From the NCBI RefSeq assembly GCF_000455265.1, contig NZ_HG005141.1, forward strand, positions 640,815 to 704,814: a stretch of DNA of 64,000 bases. Reading direction: 5' to 3'. Positions 1 to 8,738 of this stretch are shown here, in pieces; within the stretch, counting starts at the first letter, position 1; each line of letters starts with the position of its first letter. The position numbers were made by a program, and so were the translations under genes. The stretch is from Paenibacillus antibioticophila. GTDB taxonomy: Bacteria > Bacillota > Bacilli > Paenibacillales > Paenibacillaceae. The notes beneath the pieces are model-generated. The model worked only from the letters and a program-made list of their open reading frames with translations. It had not been told where the DNA came from and ran no database searches.

Positions 1-81
1 CCACTGGCGGCTGTGAACAATTTGCTGAATCAATGGGTGAGAATAGTTCAGCAATGCGGTTTCCTTCAAGTATGCACTCAT
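1..81 (-). CDS. Amino-terminal fragment of a probable transglutaminase-like protein
   Basis: Only the first 27 codons are inside the window; the gene continues beyond base 1. The ATG at 81-79 follows a strong Shine-Dalgarno (GGAGGTG) at a normal distance, so the start is well supported. The visible peptide begins MSAYLKETALLNYSHP. From memory this resembles the start of transglutaminase-like domain proteins found in Paenibacillus, but no catalytic residue is visible, so the family is a guess. It is downstream of, and co-directional with, the AraC-type regulator gene. Confidence 0.45.
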   Translation of the reverse strand, partial: MSAYLKETALLNYSHPLIQQIVHSRQW

Positions 82-110
82 GGAACACACCTCCTGCACC
101 CATTGTAAGG

Positions 111-875
111 TTAATACAGGCAAGAAACTTTTAAAAAGACGCTATCTTTGCGGATATCCTTCGCCGTCATTCCCAGCAACTGTTTGCTGGTGGCGGCTAA
201 ATGTGACGGACTATCAAATCCTGCTGCCATAGCCGCATCCGTAATGCTGAGCCCCTCAAAAATGAAATAGGTTGCCTTCTGCAGCTTGTGAAGCACCATG
301 TACCCGCTAAGCGAAATGCCTGTATTTTCTTTAAAGAGGTGCGACATTCTGCTGTTGGATAAACCAAATTGCCGGGCGTATTGACTGACGGAGTGTTCGG
401 AGTCGGTGCAATCTTTTATGAGCTGAATAAACTCTCTTATTCTCGGATCAACAATAGCTGTATTCACCTGTTGTACGCCCAATAGCATCATGAGTTGTCC
501 CAGAAAAGAACGATAACTGTCCGAGTCCTTAACGCCAGCATACTCTTTTTGCACAAATTCTCGAATGCTCTTCATCTCTCCTTGCGGAAACAAATGATAC
601 GGCTGCTCCTCCAGATACCGCTTAAAGCCTGCAGCCATCTCAGAGGTGCTGTCTATCAGAAGGAGCATCAACAGGTGTCCCGCTTCTTTTAAGCGATGAA
701 CAACGTTCGAATTGATAATGATACCTGGACCACTCAAGCTTTGCCCCGCTACCTCAATGTCAAATTCGCCTGTTAATGAAATTGTCACCTGTAAAAAAGA
801 ATGCCGGTGCTCTTCCGCATCAATAGAATCTGACACCACCATCAAGTGATGCTCCGCTCCATATAAATTCATCAT
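111..875 (-). CDS. AraC-family transcriptional regulator
   Basis: 254 aa. The first half (about residues 5-90) is a cupin-like sensor with a histidine-containing strand (EEHRHSFLQ). The last 100 residues are an AraC double helix-turn-helix: the first helix pair lies around QYARQFGLSNSRMSHLFKE and the second around ITDAAMAAGFDSPSHLAATS. Such proteins bind promoter DNA and respond to a small ligand or stress through the amino-terminal domain. The ATG at 875 follows GGAG-N10. It lies between rlmH upstream and the partial transglutaminase-like gene downstream, all on the minus strand. The ligand and targets cannot be told from sequence. Confidence 0.85.
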   Translation of the reverse strand: MMNLYGAEHHLMVVSDSIDAEEHRHSFLQVTISLTGEFDIEVAGQSLSGPGIIINSNVVHRLKEAGHLLMLLLIDSTSEMAAGFKRYLEEQPYHLFPQGEMKSIREFVQKEYAGVKDSDSYRSFLGQLMMLLGVQQVNTAIVDPRIREFIQLIKDCTDSEHSVSQYARQFGLSNSRMSHLFKENTGISLSGYMVLHKLQKATYFIFEGLSITDAAMAAGFDSPSHLAATSKQLLGMTAKDIRKDSVFLKVSCLY

Positions 876-909
876 CCTCTAATCACTCCAAGCTCATCTA
901 GTTTCGCCG

Positions 910-1389
910 TCACTTATGATAAGGCTCCCCCCTCATAATCTTCACCACCCGATACACCTGCTCCACAAGTACCAGCCGCAGAAGCTGGTGGGGATAGGTG
1001 AAGCGGCCAAATGATATCCTCAGGTTGGCACGTTGAAGGACTTCATCGGACAGGCCCAAGCTTCCGCCGATGACAAAGGCGATCTGGCTGCGGCCATAGA
1101 TGGCTAATTCCTCCATATGCTGGGCCAGCTTGTCCGACGTCCAGAGCTCGCCCTCAATGGCAGTTGCCACAACATAAGTGTCTGGCTTCAGGTGCGCGAG
1201 GATTCGTTCTCCTTCTTTGCGTTTCACTTGCTCTTCCTCACTAGCGCTGAGTTGCTCGGGCGCCTTCTCATCAGGGACCTCCGTTAACGTCAATTTGATG
1301 TACGGGGTGAGCCTTTTCGCGTACTCCGCAATACCCTGGGTCAAGTACTTCTCTTTCAGCTTACCTACTGCAATAATTTGTATATTCAA
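910..1389 (-). CDS. rlmH: 23S rRNA (pseudouridine1915-N3)-methyltransferase RlmH
   Basis: 159 aa, the full length of the SPOUT-class family. It methylates pseudouridine 1915 in helix 69 of 23S rRNA using SAM. Visible family signatures are the start [15 protein letters not shown], the glycine-rich SAM loop [13 protein letters not shown] and the carboxy end MRGEPYHK. The start is TTG at 1389, preceded by GGTGGTG about 7 nt upstream; a decayed second rlmH at 11373 keeps the same TTG and Shine-Dalgarno, which supports this choice. The 3' end (GGAGCCTTATCATAAGTGA) corresponds to the site where SCC elements insert in staphylococci. This copy is intact and presumably the functional one. Confidence 0.95.
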   Translation of the reverse strand: MNIQIIAVGKLKEKYLTQGIAEYAKRLTPYIKLTLTEVPDEKAPEQLSASEEEQVKRKEGERILAHLKPDTYVVATAIEGELWTSDKLAQHMEELAIYGRSQIAFVIGGSLGLSDEVLQRANLRISFGRFTYPHQLLRLVLVEQVYRVVKIMRGEPYHK

Positions 1390-1711
1390 TGATTTGCACC
1401 ACCATCATGTTCATTATGTATAACGCCGCATATATCTCTAGCATATCACAAAAATGCCTTGTTCCTGCCTATAGTATAGTTCGCCAAAACCGCCCTAATA
1501 CACAATTTAATCCCAGCATAAACTATCAATTAGCCCGCTCCTAGCCATACAGCCCATGTTTAGTTTTTTTGACCTGGAGGTAAATAACCTATATCGTCCC
1601 TTTTTCCTGATTGTGATTCGCTTCCCCAGCACGCTGTATCTGGATAACACGACTCTGCCCTAGTCTTGTCTTTGTTTATAAAATACATTGAACACAACTG
1701 GAGGAAACCAC
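1390..1711. other. Intergenic region between rlmH and the lipoprotein gene
   Basis: About 320 bases with no supported gene. It must hold the divergent promoters for rlmH (minus) and the lipoprotein gene (plus). A TTGACC at about 1568 is followed by TATATC, but with only 15 bp between them, so I do not call a promoter. I see no clear hairpin terminator or repeat. Confidence 0.5.
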
Positions 1712-2257
1712 ATGACGAAACCCAAACCTATCATGTTGATGGCTGCTTTAAGCGCCGTACTACTATTGAGCGCCTGCGGAAACAACTCGCAAACAGGCAC
1801 AACGGTCCCTGGCAATCAACCCGAATCCAATGCGACGAATCAGACACAAGCAGGGAATAACAACACAGACTCAGCCAACAACGCCCTCACAGACCCTGTC
1901 GACTCTAACCCGGAGAATGACAAGCCTAGTGAGGAGATCCTCATTGATATTGATCAGACGCCAAAGCCGATTGAGAACAAAGGAAGCTTTGATTTTCAGG
2001 TGAAGCAAGTCCCCGAAGGCTACAGACTTCAGGAAATGCAGTGGTCGTCCGAAAATAACAACACTGTCAATACGTTTGAAGAGGCCATAGAGCATGGACA
2101 AACCGGCGAAGACGGCTTCTATATCAGCGGTGACGGACAGTTTATGGGCTTCTTCTATCCCGAAGACATGAAGGGCGAGGCAGGCAAGGTCACCTTCGTA
2201 TTCGTGAATGAGCAGGATCAGGAATTGACTTGGGAACAAGAAATTACGCTCAATTAA
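1712..2257 (+). CDS. Secreted lipoprotein of unknown function
   Basis: 181 aa. It begins with a lipoprotein signal peptide: MTKPKP, a hydrophobic stretch, then the lipobox LLSAC with Cys19 as the expected lipidated residue. A low-complexity Asn/Gln/Thr/Asp-rich linker follows to about residue 75, then a compact globular carboxy-terminal domain of about 100 residues. The ATG at 1712 is chosen because GGAGG lies 6-7 nt before it; an upstream in-frame ATG at 1688 has no Shine-Dalgarno and would put residues before the signal peptide. I do not recognise the globular domain. It is transcribed convergently with the TPR-SMI1-Imm51 gene, sharing a bidirectional terminator. Confidence 0.75.
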   Translation: MTKPKPIMLMAALSAVLLLSACGNNSQTGTTVPGNQPESNATNQTQAGNNNTDSANNALTDPVDSNPENDKPSEEILIDIDQTPKPIENKGSFDFQVKQVPEGYRLQEMQWSSENNNTVNTFEEAIEHGQTGEDGFYISGDGQFMGFFYPEDMKGEAGKVTFVFVNEQDQELTWEQEITLN

Positions 2258-2286
2258 AGCAGAAGCCACACTGCAATCGCAAAAAA

Positions 2287-2349
2287 ACAGCAAGTGTCAG
2301 GAGCCGCCCGGGAGAATCTCCCCGCCCCTGACGCTTGCTGTTTAGTTTT
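2287..2349. terminator. Bidirectional intrinsic terminator
   Basis: An inverted repeat (CAGCAAGTGTCAGG pairing with CCTGACGCTTGCTG) surrounds a CG-rich loop. It has an A-run on the left and TTTAGTTTTTT on the right, so it can stop the lipoprotein gene (plus) and the SMI1 gene (minus). It sits between two convergent stop codons. Confidence 0.85.
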
Positions 2350-2359
2350 TTCATACGTG

Positions 2360-4105
2360 CTAATCCAACTCCGCCCGCGAGAATAAATCGCGAATCAGTG
2401 CTTCATTCTCACAGGCCTGTTTAAAGCCAACCGCAAAGGCCTGAAGCGCCTCCCTATCGGAGGAATAGGCACAGAACATCGACCCTTCCGGGTCGAAGCG
2501 GATGATGCCCTGCAGGTCGGGCATCTGCTCAGCCAGATACACAAACGCCAGAGACGCCCAATCATATCCGCTGCCCTCAAAGCCTTCGTCGGCCCGCGAC
2601 GCAAACAATTCCGTCAAATATGATCCAACCGGCAAAATGACCGACATCCCCCGCTCACCTTGATCCACCAGCTTAAACGGAGCTACATCCGTATCCTCGT
2701 CTTCCATCGCATTTCCTCCGGCCTCCAGCTCCAGACGAGCGATGATCTCCTTACGCGCATCCTCTGTCAAGCTCAGAGTCCCCTGATCCTTCTTAATCCA
2801 GCCCTCTTGCATGCGTTTATCGAGCCAGTCCGTGATCCAGGCAGGAGCATAACCGCTTTGGCCAAATTCCCCGCCGAACGCAATCATCTTCGGATAAATA
2901 TCGAGATATTCCCCCCGCGTAGGCCGTGGATAAGCATTTGTGTACAGCCAGAACTGCACATCGTACATCAGCAGCGACAAGTCATCCGCATGGAAGGAGA
3001 AATGTCCCTTTTCCCCCACAATACGTGCACATACCGCCCGGATCTGCGATTCAAGCTGCTCGGCATCCACCGCTTCCGCCTTGCTGCACAGCTCCTCCAG
3101 CAAAGGTGAGAACTTACCTTCAGCCACCTTGCGCAAATCGTTCGCTTTATCCTCCATCGAGGTATCGTACTCCTCTTCGCTCACCAAGCCGCGAATAAAG
3201 GTCTCAAAATCCGGCGCCAGGAAAGTAATTTCATACTCTGACTCCTGATCCACATGGATCACCTCGGGTTCCCCATCCTTGCCACAATGACGGTAATCGA
3301 GCATGACCACATCATGACCCGCCGAAGGACAGTCACAAATGACGACCCCGATATCCGGGTATCCCCAATCCTCGATCATGAATCGGCTACCCATATTCCC
3401 ACATAGCGACTCATCCTTATCTCGCCCAATTCCCATGATCGATGAGATCGCAATATGGTCGTCAGCCCAAGAGGTAGAGATTTGCGTAGGAAAGCAGGTG
3501 GCCTGAGGAACACCGCCGTTACGCTGCTTCATCAATGCAATATAGGAAGCTGGCAGCTTGTAGCCTAGCTCCTCCTCTACACTGGCAATCAACGCATCGC
3601 TAGGCGGGTCCATCGTATATGTACTCTCGGCATAGCTGCCATTATCCCAAAATTCAGACAAATCCAGACCCTCGAAGATCGGCTTCGTTGGAGTCTGTTC
3701 TTTTTGCCGCAACGCCTGTTCCCGAATCATCTGATTCTGCTGCTGACGATCAAGGCGTTCCTGACACCAGCCAAGCAACTCTCGTGAGTGCTCATCCTCC
3801 GGATCGAGCTCCAGTGCCTTCGTAAATGCCTGCGCTCCTTCCTCAAATCTCCCCAGAAAATAATAAGAGTACCCTGACCGGTAATGCCACGCAGCATCGT
3901 TCTCCCCCTGCTCGGCAACTTGGGCAAATTGTGCCAACGCATCCTCATAACGCCCTACATTGTTATAAGCACGGCCCAACTGACCGACCATTTCATAATC
4001 TCTATTAGCAACAGGGATAGCTTCCAAAGCGTCTACAATATTCTGATGCTCATCTTCCTCATACCACTGTTCCAACTGCAACCGCAACGCTTGATCCACC
4101 TTCAT
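2360..4105 (-). CDS. TPR - SMI1/KNR4 - Imm51 multidomain protein (probable immunity-type protein)
   Basis: 581 aa. Residues about 1-120 form tetratricopeptide repeats (for example ALAQFAQVAEQGENDAAWHY, then a second helix pair with ALELDPEDEHSRELLGWCQ). Residues about 165-310 form an SMI1/KNR4 domain, with the typical ELGYKLPASYIALMKQRNGG turn. The last 105 residues, from about FKLVDQGERG with SYLTELFASRADEGFEGSGYDWASLA, match my memory of Imm51. Both are immunity folds of polymorphic-toxin systems. The part between (about 320-470) carries a helical region unknown to me. No toxin gene is next to it. Base composition is GC-rich like the chromosome, unlike the island that follows. Domain names rest on motif memory. 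Confidence 0.75.
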   Translation of the reverse strand: MKVDQALRLQLEQWYEEDEHQNIVDALEAIPVANRDYEMVGQLGRAYNNVGRYEDALAQFAQVAEQGENDAAWHYRSGYSYYFLGRFEEGAQAFTKALELDPEDEHSRELLGWCQERLDRQQQNQMIREQALRQKEQTPTKPIFEGLDLSEFWDNGSYAESTYTMDPPSDALIASVEEELGYKLPASYIALMKQRNGGVPQATCFPTQISTSWADDHIAISSIMGIGRDKDESLCGNMGSRFMIEDWGYPDIGVVICDCPSAGHDVVMLDYRHCGKDGEPEVIHVDQESEYEITFLAPDFETFIRGLVSEEEYDTSMEDKANDLRKVAEGKFSPLLEELCSKAEAVDAEQLESQIRAVCARIVGEKGHFSFHADDLSLLMYDVQFWLYTNAYPRPTRGEYLDIYPKMIAFGGEFGQSGYAPAWITDWLDKRMQEGWIKKDQGTLSLTEDARKEIIARLELEAGGNAMEDEDTDVAPFKLVDQGERGMSVILPVGSYLTELFASRADEGFEGSGYDWASLAFVYLAEQMPDLQGIIRFDPEGSMFCAYSSDREALQAFAVGFKQACENEALIRDLFSRAELD

Positions 4106-4342
4106 CTACCTCCAGAAATAAAGACGTTTTCTCCATCCTACCAAACCCTCCCTATAATATGCATCTGCGATCCAGCGCAATCCCCCTGCTCCCCCGTAAA
4201 TTGAGTAATTTGATCTACTCCTGCTCGCTGTCCATGCATTACCCTGGTCCTGCAATCGGCGCAGCAGCATCCACAGACAAGAAAGGTGGTTCCTTATCGA
4301 TCATCTTTACGCAATTTCCTTTACGTTCACATATTCGATTAC

Positions 4343-4380
4343 AAAAGACCGCCACTAACAGTGTTCTGTCAGTAGCGGTC
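4343..4380 (-). terminator. Intrinsic terminator for the Mrr-like pseudogene
   Basis: A 15-bp stem (GACCGCCACTAACAG with CTGTCAGTAGCGGTC) surrounds a TGTT loop, followed on the minus strand by TTTT. It overlaps the end of the broken reading frame, implying that the original 3' end of the restriction gene was lost and the frame now runs into the terminator. Confidence 0.8.
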
Positions 4381-4853
4381 TTATAGAATTTATCTGGCCT
4401 CCAAGTAAAGATAAAATGCCGTCATGATTGCGCTTGGCAGCCAGTTCTCGAACGGTCATCACTTGTACCTTATTATGGTCAGCGTAACATTTGGCTTGTA
4501 CTGCGGTTTTCTCTTCACGTTTATCGATGATAACTAAGTTCACACCTCCATCTCTTCCACCAATCCCTTCTTCTTTTATGGTATAGTCTTGATCACGGAA
4601 ATATAGTGATAACAATCTTTCAAACTCTGCCCCATTGACATGTTGCGGAAGAACAATTAAATGAAGCCGAATTCTTCTCCTTTTCTGTTGGTTGCCGTTT
4701 GCTCGAGTTTCTACGTCTTATCTTCTTGGTACCTTGCAGCAAGCCAGATATAACGCCTAAAACAATAATTAGTTATAGGAACCCGATGATTTCTTTCAAA
4801 ATACTCCTTTTGTGCGAGTTTTTCCTTCCAAGGAGTCCGCCCAGCGAATTCAT
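4355..4853 (-). pseudogene. Broken Mrr-type restriction endonuclease
   Basis: The minus strand reads, in pieces, as a Mrr_cat-family endonuclease. The piece 4355-4660 gives HVNGAEFERLLSLYF, then GIGGRDGGVNLVI and AVQAKCY, which are the PD-(D/E)xK core (D, then QxK). Further upstream, in another frame, lie a short hydrophobic segment and a basic RRRNSSKR stretch, and before an in-frame TAA a possible start peptide MNSLGGLLGRKNSHKR. So there is at least one frameshift and one stop. The carboxy end is also abnormal: after DGILSLL the normal final strand is replaced by an unrelated tail that runs into a terminator. Such enzymes cut foreign or modified DNA; this one is most likely inactive. Confidence 0.75.
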
Positions 4854-5284
4854 GGAGATTACTGATTTGCCAGTGCCCCGGCCCCTTTGATCAGTATTTT
4901 ACGCTTGCTACTTGTATCTATGATCTCTCCGAGTCTGAACGACTTCCTCTGATGCCCTCCATTGGAAATTCTGCAGCAATTCGCCGCTTCAATTCCTGAA
5001 GGGATTTCCAGATCCTTAGGGTTATGGAACTATTCTCAATTTAGGTTTTTTCGAAAGGCTAGCATTTCTCCTGAAAAATTTTTATTCATAAAAGACTCCT
5101 ACTAAAGGACTTAATGACTTGCCTGTAGTGTAAGATCATTAAAATAGTTGTATTGGTAATAGCATACCGTATCAATATTATTATCTAGTAATTATGTTAT
5201 TTGATTAGAAGAGGTAACTTTCCGGATTAGATGTCGGAGTAGATAATTTCCCCGATTTTATGTTTCCTAATCTATCATGAAACG
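4854..5284. other. Gene-free stretch with possible decayed coding remnant
   Basis: About 430 bases with no intact gene. On the minus strand between about 4870 and 5025 two frames give protein-like runs (WKSLQELKRRIAAEFPMEG in one, EIIDTSSKRKILIKGAGAL in another). This looks like a frameshifted leftover of a gene that I cannot name. The left half is GC-rich and the right half turns AT-rich, marking the edge of the acquired DNA. Confidence 0.3.
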
Positions 5285-5311
5285 AAAAACACACACAATT
5301 CTATTGTGTGT
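5285..5311 (-). terminator. Intrinsic terminator of the qat-like operon
   Basis: Perfect 9-bp arms (ACACACAAT / ATTGTGTGT) with a very short loop are followed on the minus strand by GTTTTTCG. It lies just downstream of the TatD-like gene and closes the three-gene operon. Confidence 0.85.
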
Positions 5312-5329
5312 CCTCTCCGATCGCCATAA

Positions 5330-6076
5330 TTATCTGGAATTTTCCAATGCTTCAAACTCCCGTGTTATGAGCATTCGTTTGAAATTTCTCATAACATGTG
5401 TATGGAATCCGTTAATTTCATTTTCTAAAATGGAGTATATCTGCGGGATTATCATTGGAGTTATTAGTTTGCCATCAAATCTAATAAAGGGGCCGTCTGT
5501 TTCAAACAATAATAATTCTTCTGGGATTTGACTTATTATCTTTTGTCCCTTTTTTGACTTTTGCATACTCAAATTAATTGATAAGAGATAATTATTCTTT
5601 ATTATTTTTTCTAAAGTGGATAGTTTACCAGAGTACCAATGAAATACAGCTTGCTTCACTTTATTATGCACAAGTATTTCAAGCACTTCATCTTCAGCAT
5701 CTTTTGAATGTATTGAATATATCTTACCCTTATTATATTTTTCCTGGGTTATAAACGAGAAATTATCCAGTTGCTCATTTAGAGTATACTTATTTCCACG
5801 AGATAGATCTATTCCAACTTCTCCAATATAGTTAGTCATTGGTACTAGCCTTTCAAATAATTCCCTTTTAAATGGGAACTCCTGAGTCAATTCTGGATGG
5901 TATCCAATAGCCAATCTAACATACTTATAGTTTTTAAAACTATTTAAGTGCTTCTCAAATAGCTCCGGTAAATTAGTTACGAATAGGGCATATATTTTAT
6001 TATTCTCATACTGATTGGCTATTTTTACTGGTTCAGGAAAATGATCAATATGAACGTGAAAATCAATATATGTCAT
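5330..6076 (-). CDS. qatD: TatD-family metal-dependent nuclease, QatD-like
   Basis: 248 aa, a TIM-barrel amidohydrolase-fold DNase of the TatD family. Metal ligands are visible in order: HVH (DFHVHID) near the start, Glu in YIGEVGIDLSRG, His in YSIHSKDAED, His in AVFHWYSG and Asp in LFETDGPF. The start is set at the ATG encoding MTYIDFHVH because TatD proteins begin at this strand; a longer frame adds only non-family residues. The ATG overlaps the end of the QueC-like gene by 14 nt, implying translational coupling. In the QatABCD anti-phage system the last gene encodes this type of nuclease. It is AT-rich, unlike the chromosomal core. Confidence 0.8.
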   Translation of the reverse strand: MTYIDFHVHIDHFPEPVKIANQYENNKIYALFVTNLPELFEKHLNSFKNYKYVRLAIGYHPELTQEFPFKRELFERLVPMTNYIGEVGIDLSRGNKYTLNEQLDNFSFITQEKYNKGKIYSIHSKDAEDEVLEILVHNKVKQAVFHWYSGKLSTLEKIIKNNYLLSINLSMQKSKKGQKIISQIPEELLLFETDGPFIRFDGKLITPMIIPQIYSILENEINGFHTHVMRNFKRMLITREFEALENSR

Positions 6077-7283
6077 ACTTAACCAAATACCTTTCAACTT
6101 CTTGGCTGAATAGACTAAGCATTTCATCGGTCTTTTGAAGAAAATCTCTATCTTCATAGTACATTTCCTTCAGTCCAAGAGTCTGATATATTGTCTTATT
6201 ATCTATATCTTGCTTGTATGCTTTAAAATACTCTAATGATGATTTATATTCCACTTTCTGATATGCATCTGTAACATCAGTTAGTTTTGCCCCATAATTA
6301 ACTTCGTATTCAACATCAAATTGCTCATTATCATACGAAGCTAGAGAAATTTTTCGCAGTATACATGGTATACAAAATCCACATTGTTTTTTCTTCTCAA
6401 AAATATGAGGATTCTGTCGAGATAAAGAGCATGTATGCGTATTAACTATCGCTGCTTTAAATCCCTCGTCTAATTTATTTATTATTTCACCCTTTGTCTT
6501 GTATTGAAAAGGATTAGATACTTTTAAGTCTATTTTTAATATGGAGAGTAACTCATTAAACAGTTTAATTGTTTTTGGATGAGTCGTTTTTGTTGTAAAC
6601 CGTCCATTTTTGACAGGATTAAGGGAGAGAACTCCATTTTCATATATGTGTATTACTTTCACATCATTAGTATATGCAACTGCACATGCAAGCGCTAAAA
6701 AAAGTAAAGATCTTGTTGCCTGAGTCGGCTCAATCTTTTCAAGATTCAATTTTTCAAAAAAATATGACAATGAATCCGAATGCTTAGCAGCGACAAAATT
6801 CCTAATTGCCGTTTGTTTACTCTGTTCAAATTTATTAATTTTATAGCCACAGTATATACTTTTAAAGCCTGATTCGATATTCTGATGTGCGCCGCAAAAA
6901 GAGTCTAACCCGCCTGACAATAATGATACGTTATGAAAGCCAGGAAAATTTAAAGATAATCTATCAATCAATAACTTTTTATCTTCTTTTATAAAATTTA
7001 CACTTAGATCATCTTTACTTACGAAAGAAAGCAACTCTTGAAGTATTGTCTTAGTTTCTCCCCACATCTCTGGATTTGTAACAGGCACACAAATGTTAAA
7101 TCTACGACGATGATCTATTTGCCGAGCGATTGTTATATCACAACAATAAATTGCAGCAATTACATCCACCAAATCTAAAATTATTCCTCCTTGTTCTGTA
7201 TCTATATCTTTTAAAATAACATTCTTTAGCATAACCTCATACGGATGTGCATTTAAACTACTAAAGAAATCGTATGCCATCAT
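6063..7283 (-). CDS. qatC: QueC-like PP-loop enzyme, QatC-like
   Basis: 406 aa. QueC makes 7-cyano-7-deazaguanine; QatC is its defence-system relative. The ATP-pyrophosphatase PP-loop is clear (LLSGGLDSFCG, about residue 120), as is a zinc-binding cysteine cluster near residue 300 (HTCSLSRQNP then CGFCIPCILRK). The protein is much longer than housekeeping QueC (about 220 aa), with a long extra amino-terminal region and a carboxy tail, as expected for QatC. Its ATG lies directly after the QatB-like stop codon, with GGGGAG within the preceding gene. Recent work I recall on QueC-like defence enzymes suggests attachment of a deazapurine to a partner amino terminus; that this enzyme does so is inference. 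Confidence 0.85.
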   Translation of the reverse strand: MMAYDFFSSLNAHPYEVMLKNVILKDIDTEQGGIILDLVDVIAAIYCCDITIARQIDHRRRFNICVPVTNPEMWGETKTILQELLSFVSKDDLSVNFIKEDKKLLIDRLSLNFPGFHNVSLLSGGLDSFCGAHQNIESGFKSIYCGYKINKFEQSKQTAIRNFVAAKHSDSLSYFFEKLNLEKIEPTQATRSLLFLALACAVAYTNDVKVIHIYENGVLSLNPVKNGRFTTKTTHPKTIKLFNELLSILKIDLKVSNPFQYKTKGEIINKLDEGFKAAIVNTHTCSLSRQNPHIFEKKKQCGFCIPCILRKISLASYDNEQFDVEYEVNYGAKLTDVTDAYQKVEYKSSLEYFKAYKQDIDNKTIYQTLGLKEMYYEDRDFLQKTDEMLSLFSQEVERYLVKYDIY

Positions 7284-7916
7284 TTAAAACTCCCCGAGCT
7301 CAACTTGTTCTGCACGCTCTACAATTTTAGCAACCAGATTCTTCAACTCTAATTCATGTTGCAAATATTGGGTAATCAATGTTGAAATCTCTTCATTTAC
7401 AATTTTTCTTGCTTGTCCTTTTATCAATAAATTAATTTGCTCGTGGCTAATATCAATATAAACATCACTTATTGCTTCAATAGATTCCTCCTGAACTATT
7501 AAGAAAATCAGGTTTACACAGAACTCGACCAAAAAATCGTTGGTTCCTTTTTCTTCATTTATAGTTAAAGCAATTGCCATTCTAAATGCTTGTAATAGAA
7601 TTTCAGAAAATTCACCTTTAAATTCTGATTCAGCATACTCCAATATTTTTTCAATGCATTGTGTCATTGTTAAGTGATTATTTAGGATTTCCTTATATTC
7701 AAAACCGTAGAAGCCTCCTTGGCGAATCCCATCGATTCCTCCAATGGCTGCTTTTATCAGAATTCTAAGCTGATCTTTTTCCACTTCTCTTGATATTCTT
7801 TTATCTGTTAAAACTTCAGATGTAACCTGAGGAATTGCCTTTTCAATATCTTGCCGAATACCATCAGACAAGAGCTTTTTTATTTTTTCGGAAGCTCTTC
7901 GTTTTGATGTTCCCAT
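7284..7916 (-). CDS. qatB: QatB-like defence protein
   Basis: 210 aa, predominantly helical, with no catalytic motif that I can see. It is identified by position immediately before the QueC-like and TatD-like genes and by its first residues MGTS, which I recall as typical of QatB. If QatC-type enzymes modify the exposed amino-terminal glycine of QatB, this Gly2 would be the site. The rest lacks the proline-rich segment I associate with E. coli QatB, and the protein is short, so it may be a divergent member. AAAGGAG lies 8 nt before the ATG. First intact gene of the operon; no QatA ATPase gene precedes it. Confidence 0.6.
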   Translation of the reverse strand: MGTSKRRASEKIKKLLSDGIRQDIEKAIPQVTSEVLTDKRISREVEKDQLRILIKAAIGGIDGIRQGGFYGFEYKEILNNHLTMTQCIEKILEYAESEFKGEFSEILLQAFRMAIALTINEEKGTNDFLVEFCVNLIFLIVQEESIEAISDVYIDISHEQINLLIKGQARKIVNEEISTLITQYLQHELELKNLVAKIVERAEQVELGEF

Positions 7917-8738
7917 ATGTCATTCTCCTTTATAGATATATTCTCCTAATCCAATGGTACCATAATGTTCCACCTCCTCTCTACAATGTAAGATAGAAGT
8001 TAATAATACTTTTACTAAATTTTATAAGAATTCTTACAATAAATTGATATAAGAATAAATTATTCCACTAAACTCGAAAATTAGAAGATACTAGGTTATT
8101 TGCATTTACATAGCTTTTGAAGCTAAGAAAAGAAAGGCAATGATTTGGAGAAGAAATTTTCTTATTAGTTTGTAAGGATTATGAAACAATTTGGGTACTG
8201 GAAACCTTCACAAAACACCTGTAACCATAAAGAAGTTGATAGCAACAGACTGGTTTAACCAGATAAAACAAATTCATCCAAATTATCGGTTTCAAGGAAC
8301 CATCTCGGGATTGTTTCTTGTTGAATTTTTTCCTAATCAAATTTTCTTTGAAATAATCGTTTGTATCTGCACCATGATAGACTCGTTACTAGGAGCGTTA
8401 GGAAAGATAAATAATATTTCAAATAGATATAGAGGACACAAAAACGGGTTTTCCGAAATAGAACAATCACTACATTGATTCACAAAGACCTCCTTAAAAA
8501 GAAGTCTCAGCCTGTAAACAAAGTTCTCGAGGGAGCAGATCTACACTCTGGGCCAAAGTTTTTGCTTTTAAAAAAACAAGATCATAATAAGACGCCTTCA
8601 ACCGGCCACAAATGTTCTTTTCACCGAACTTAAACACCCCTATGTAAGATCTCTTGTCGCCGCAAATTTAGATTGTAGAAGCAGGATAATCCTAGGGATT
8701 TATAGAAATTAAAATAAAATGATTAGGGAGCGATTAAT
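7917..8738. other. AT-rich divergent intergenic region with vestigial start site
   Basis: 820 bases between the qat-like operon (minus) and the dGTPase gene (plus). On the minus strand, 7946-7963 encodes only MVPLD-stop but is preceded by a near-perfect Shine-Dalgarno (GAGGAGGTGG) 9 nt away. It looks like the start of a gene whose body was deleted, perhaps qatA. Open frames at 8191-8478 and 8571-8709 on the plus strand resemble no family I know and lack convincing Shine-Dalgarno sites; they may be debris. Promoters for both flanking operons must lie here, but I cannot place them with confidence. Confidence 0.4.

Noticed and set aside
8191-8478. Open frame of 95 codons (TTG start) upstream of the dGTPase gene
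   Set aside because: No Shine-Dalgarno site, no similarity to a family I know, and an unusual residue mix for a protein; probably chance in AT-rich DNA.
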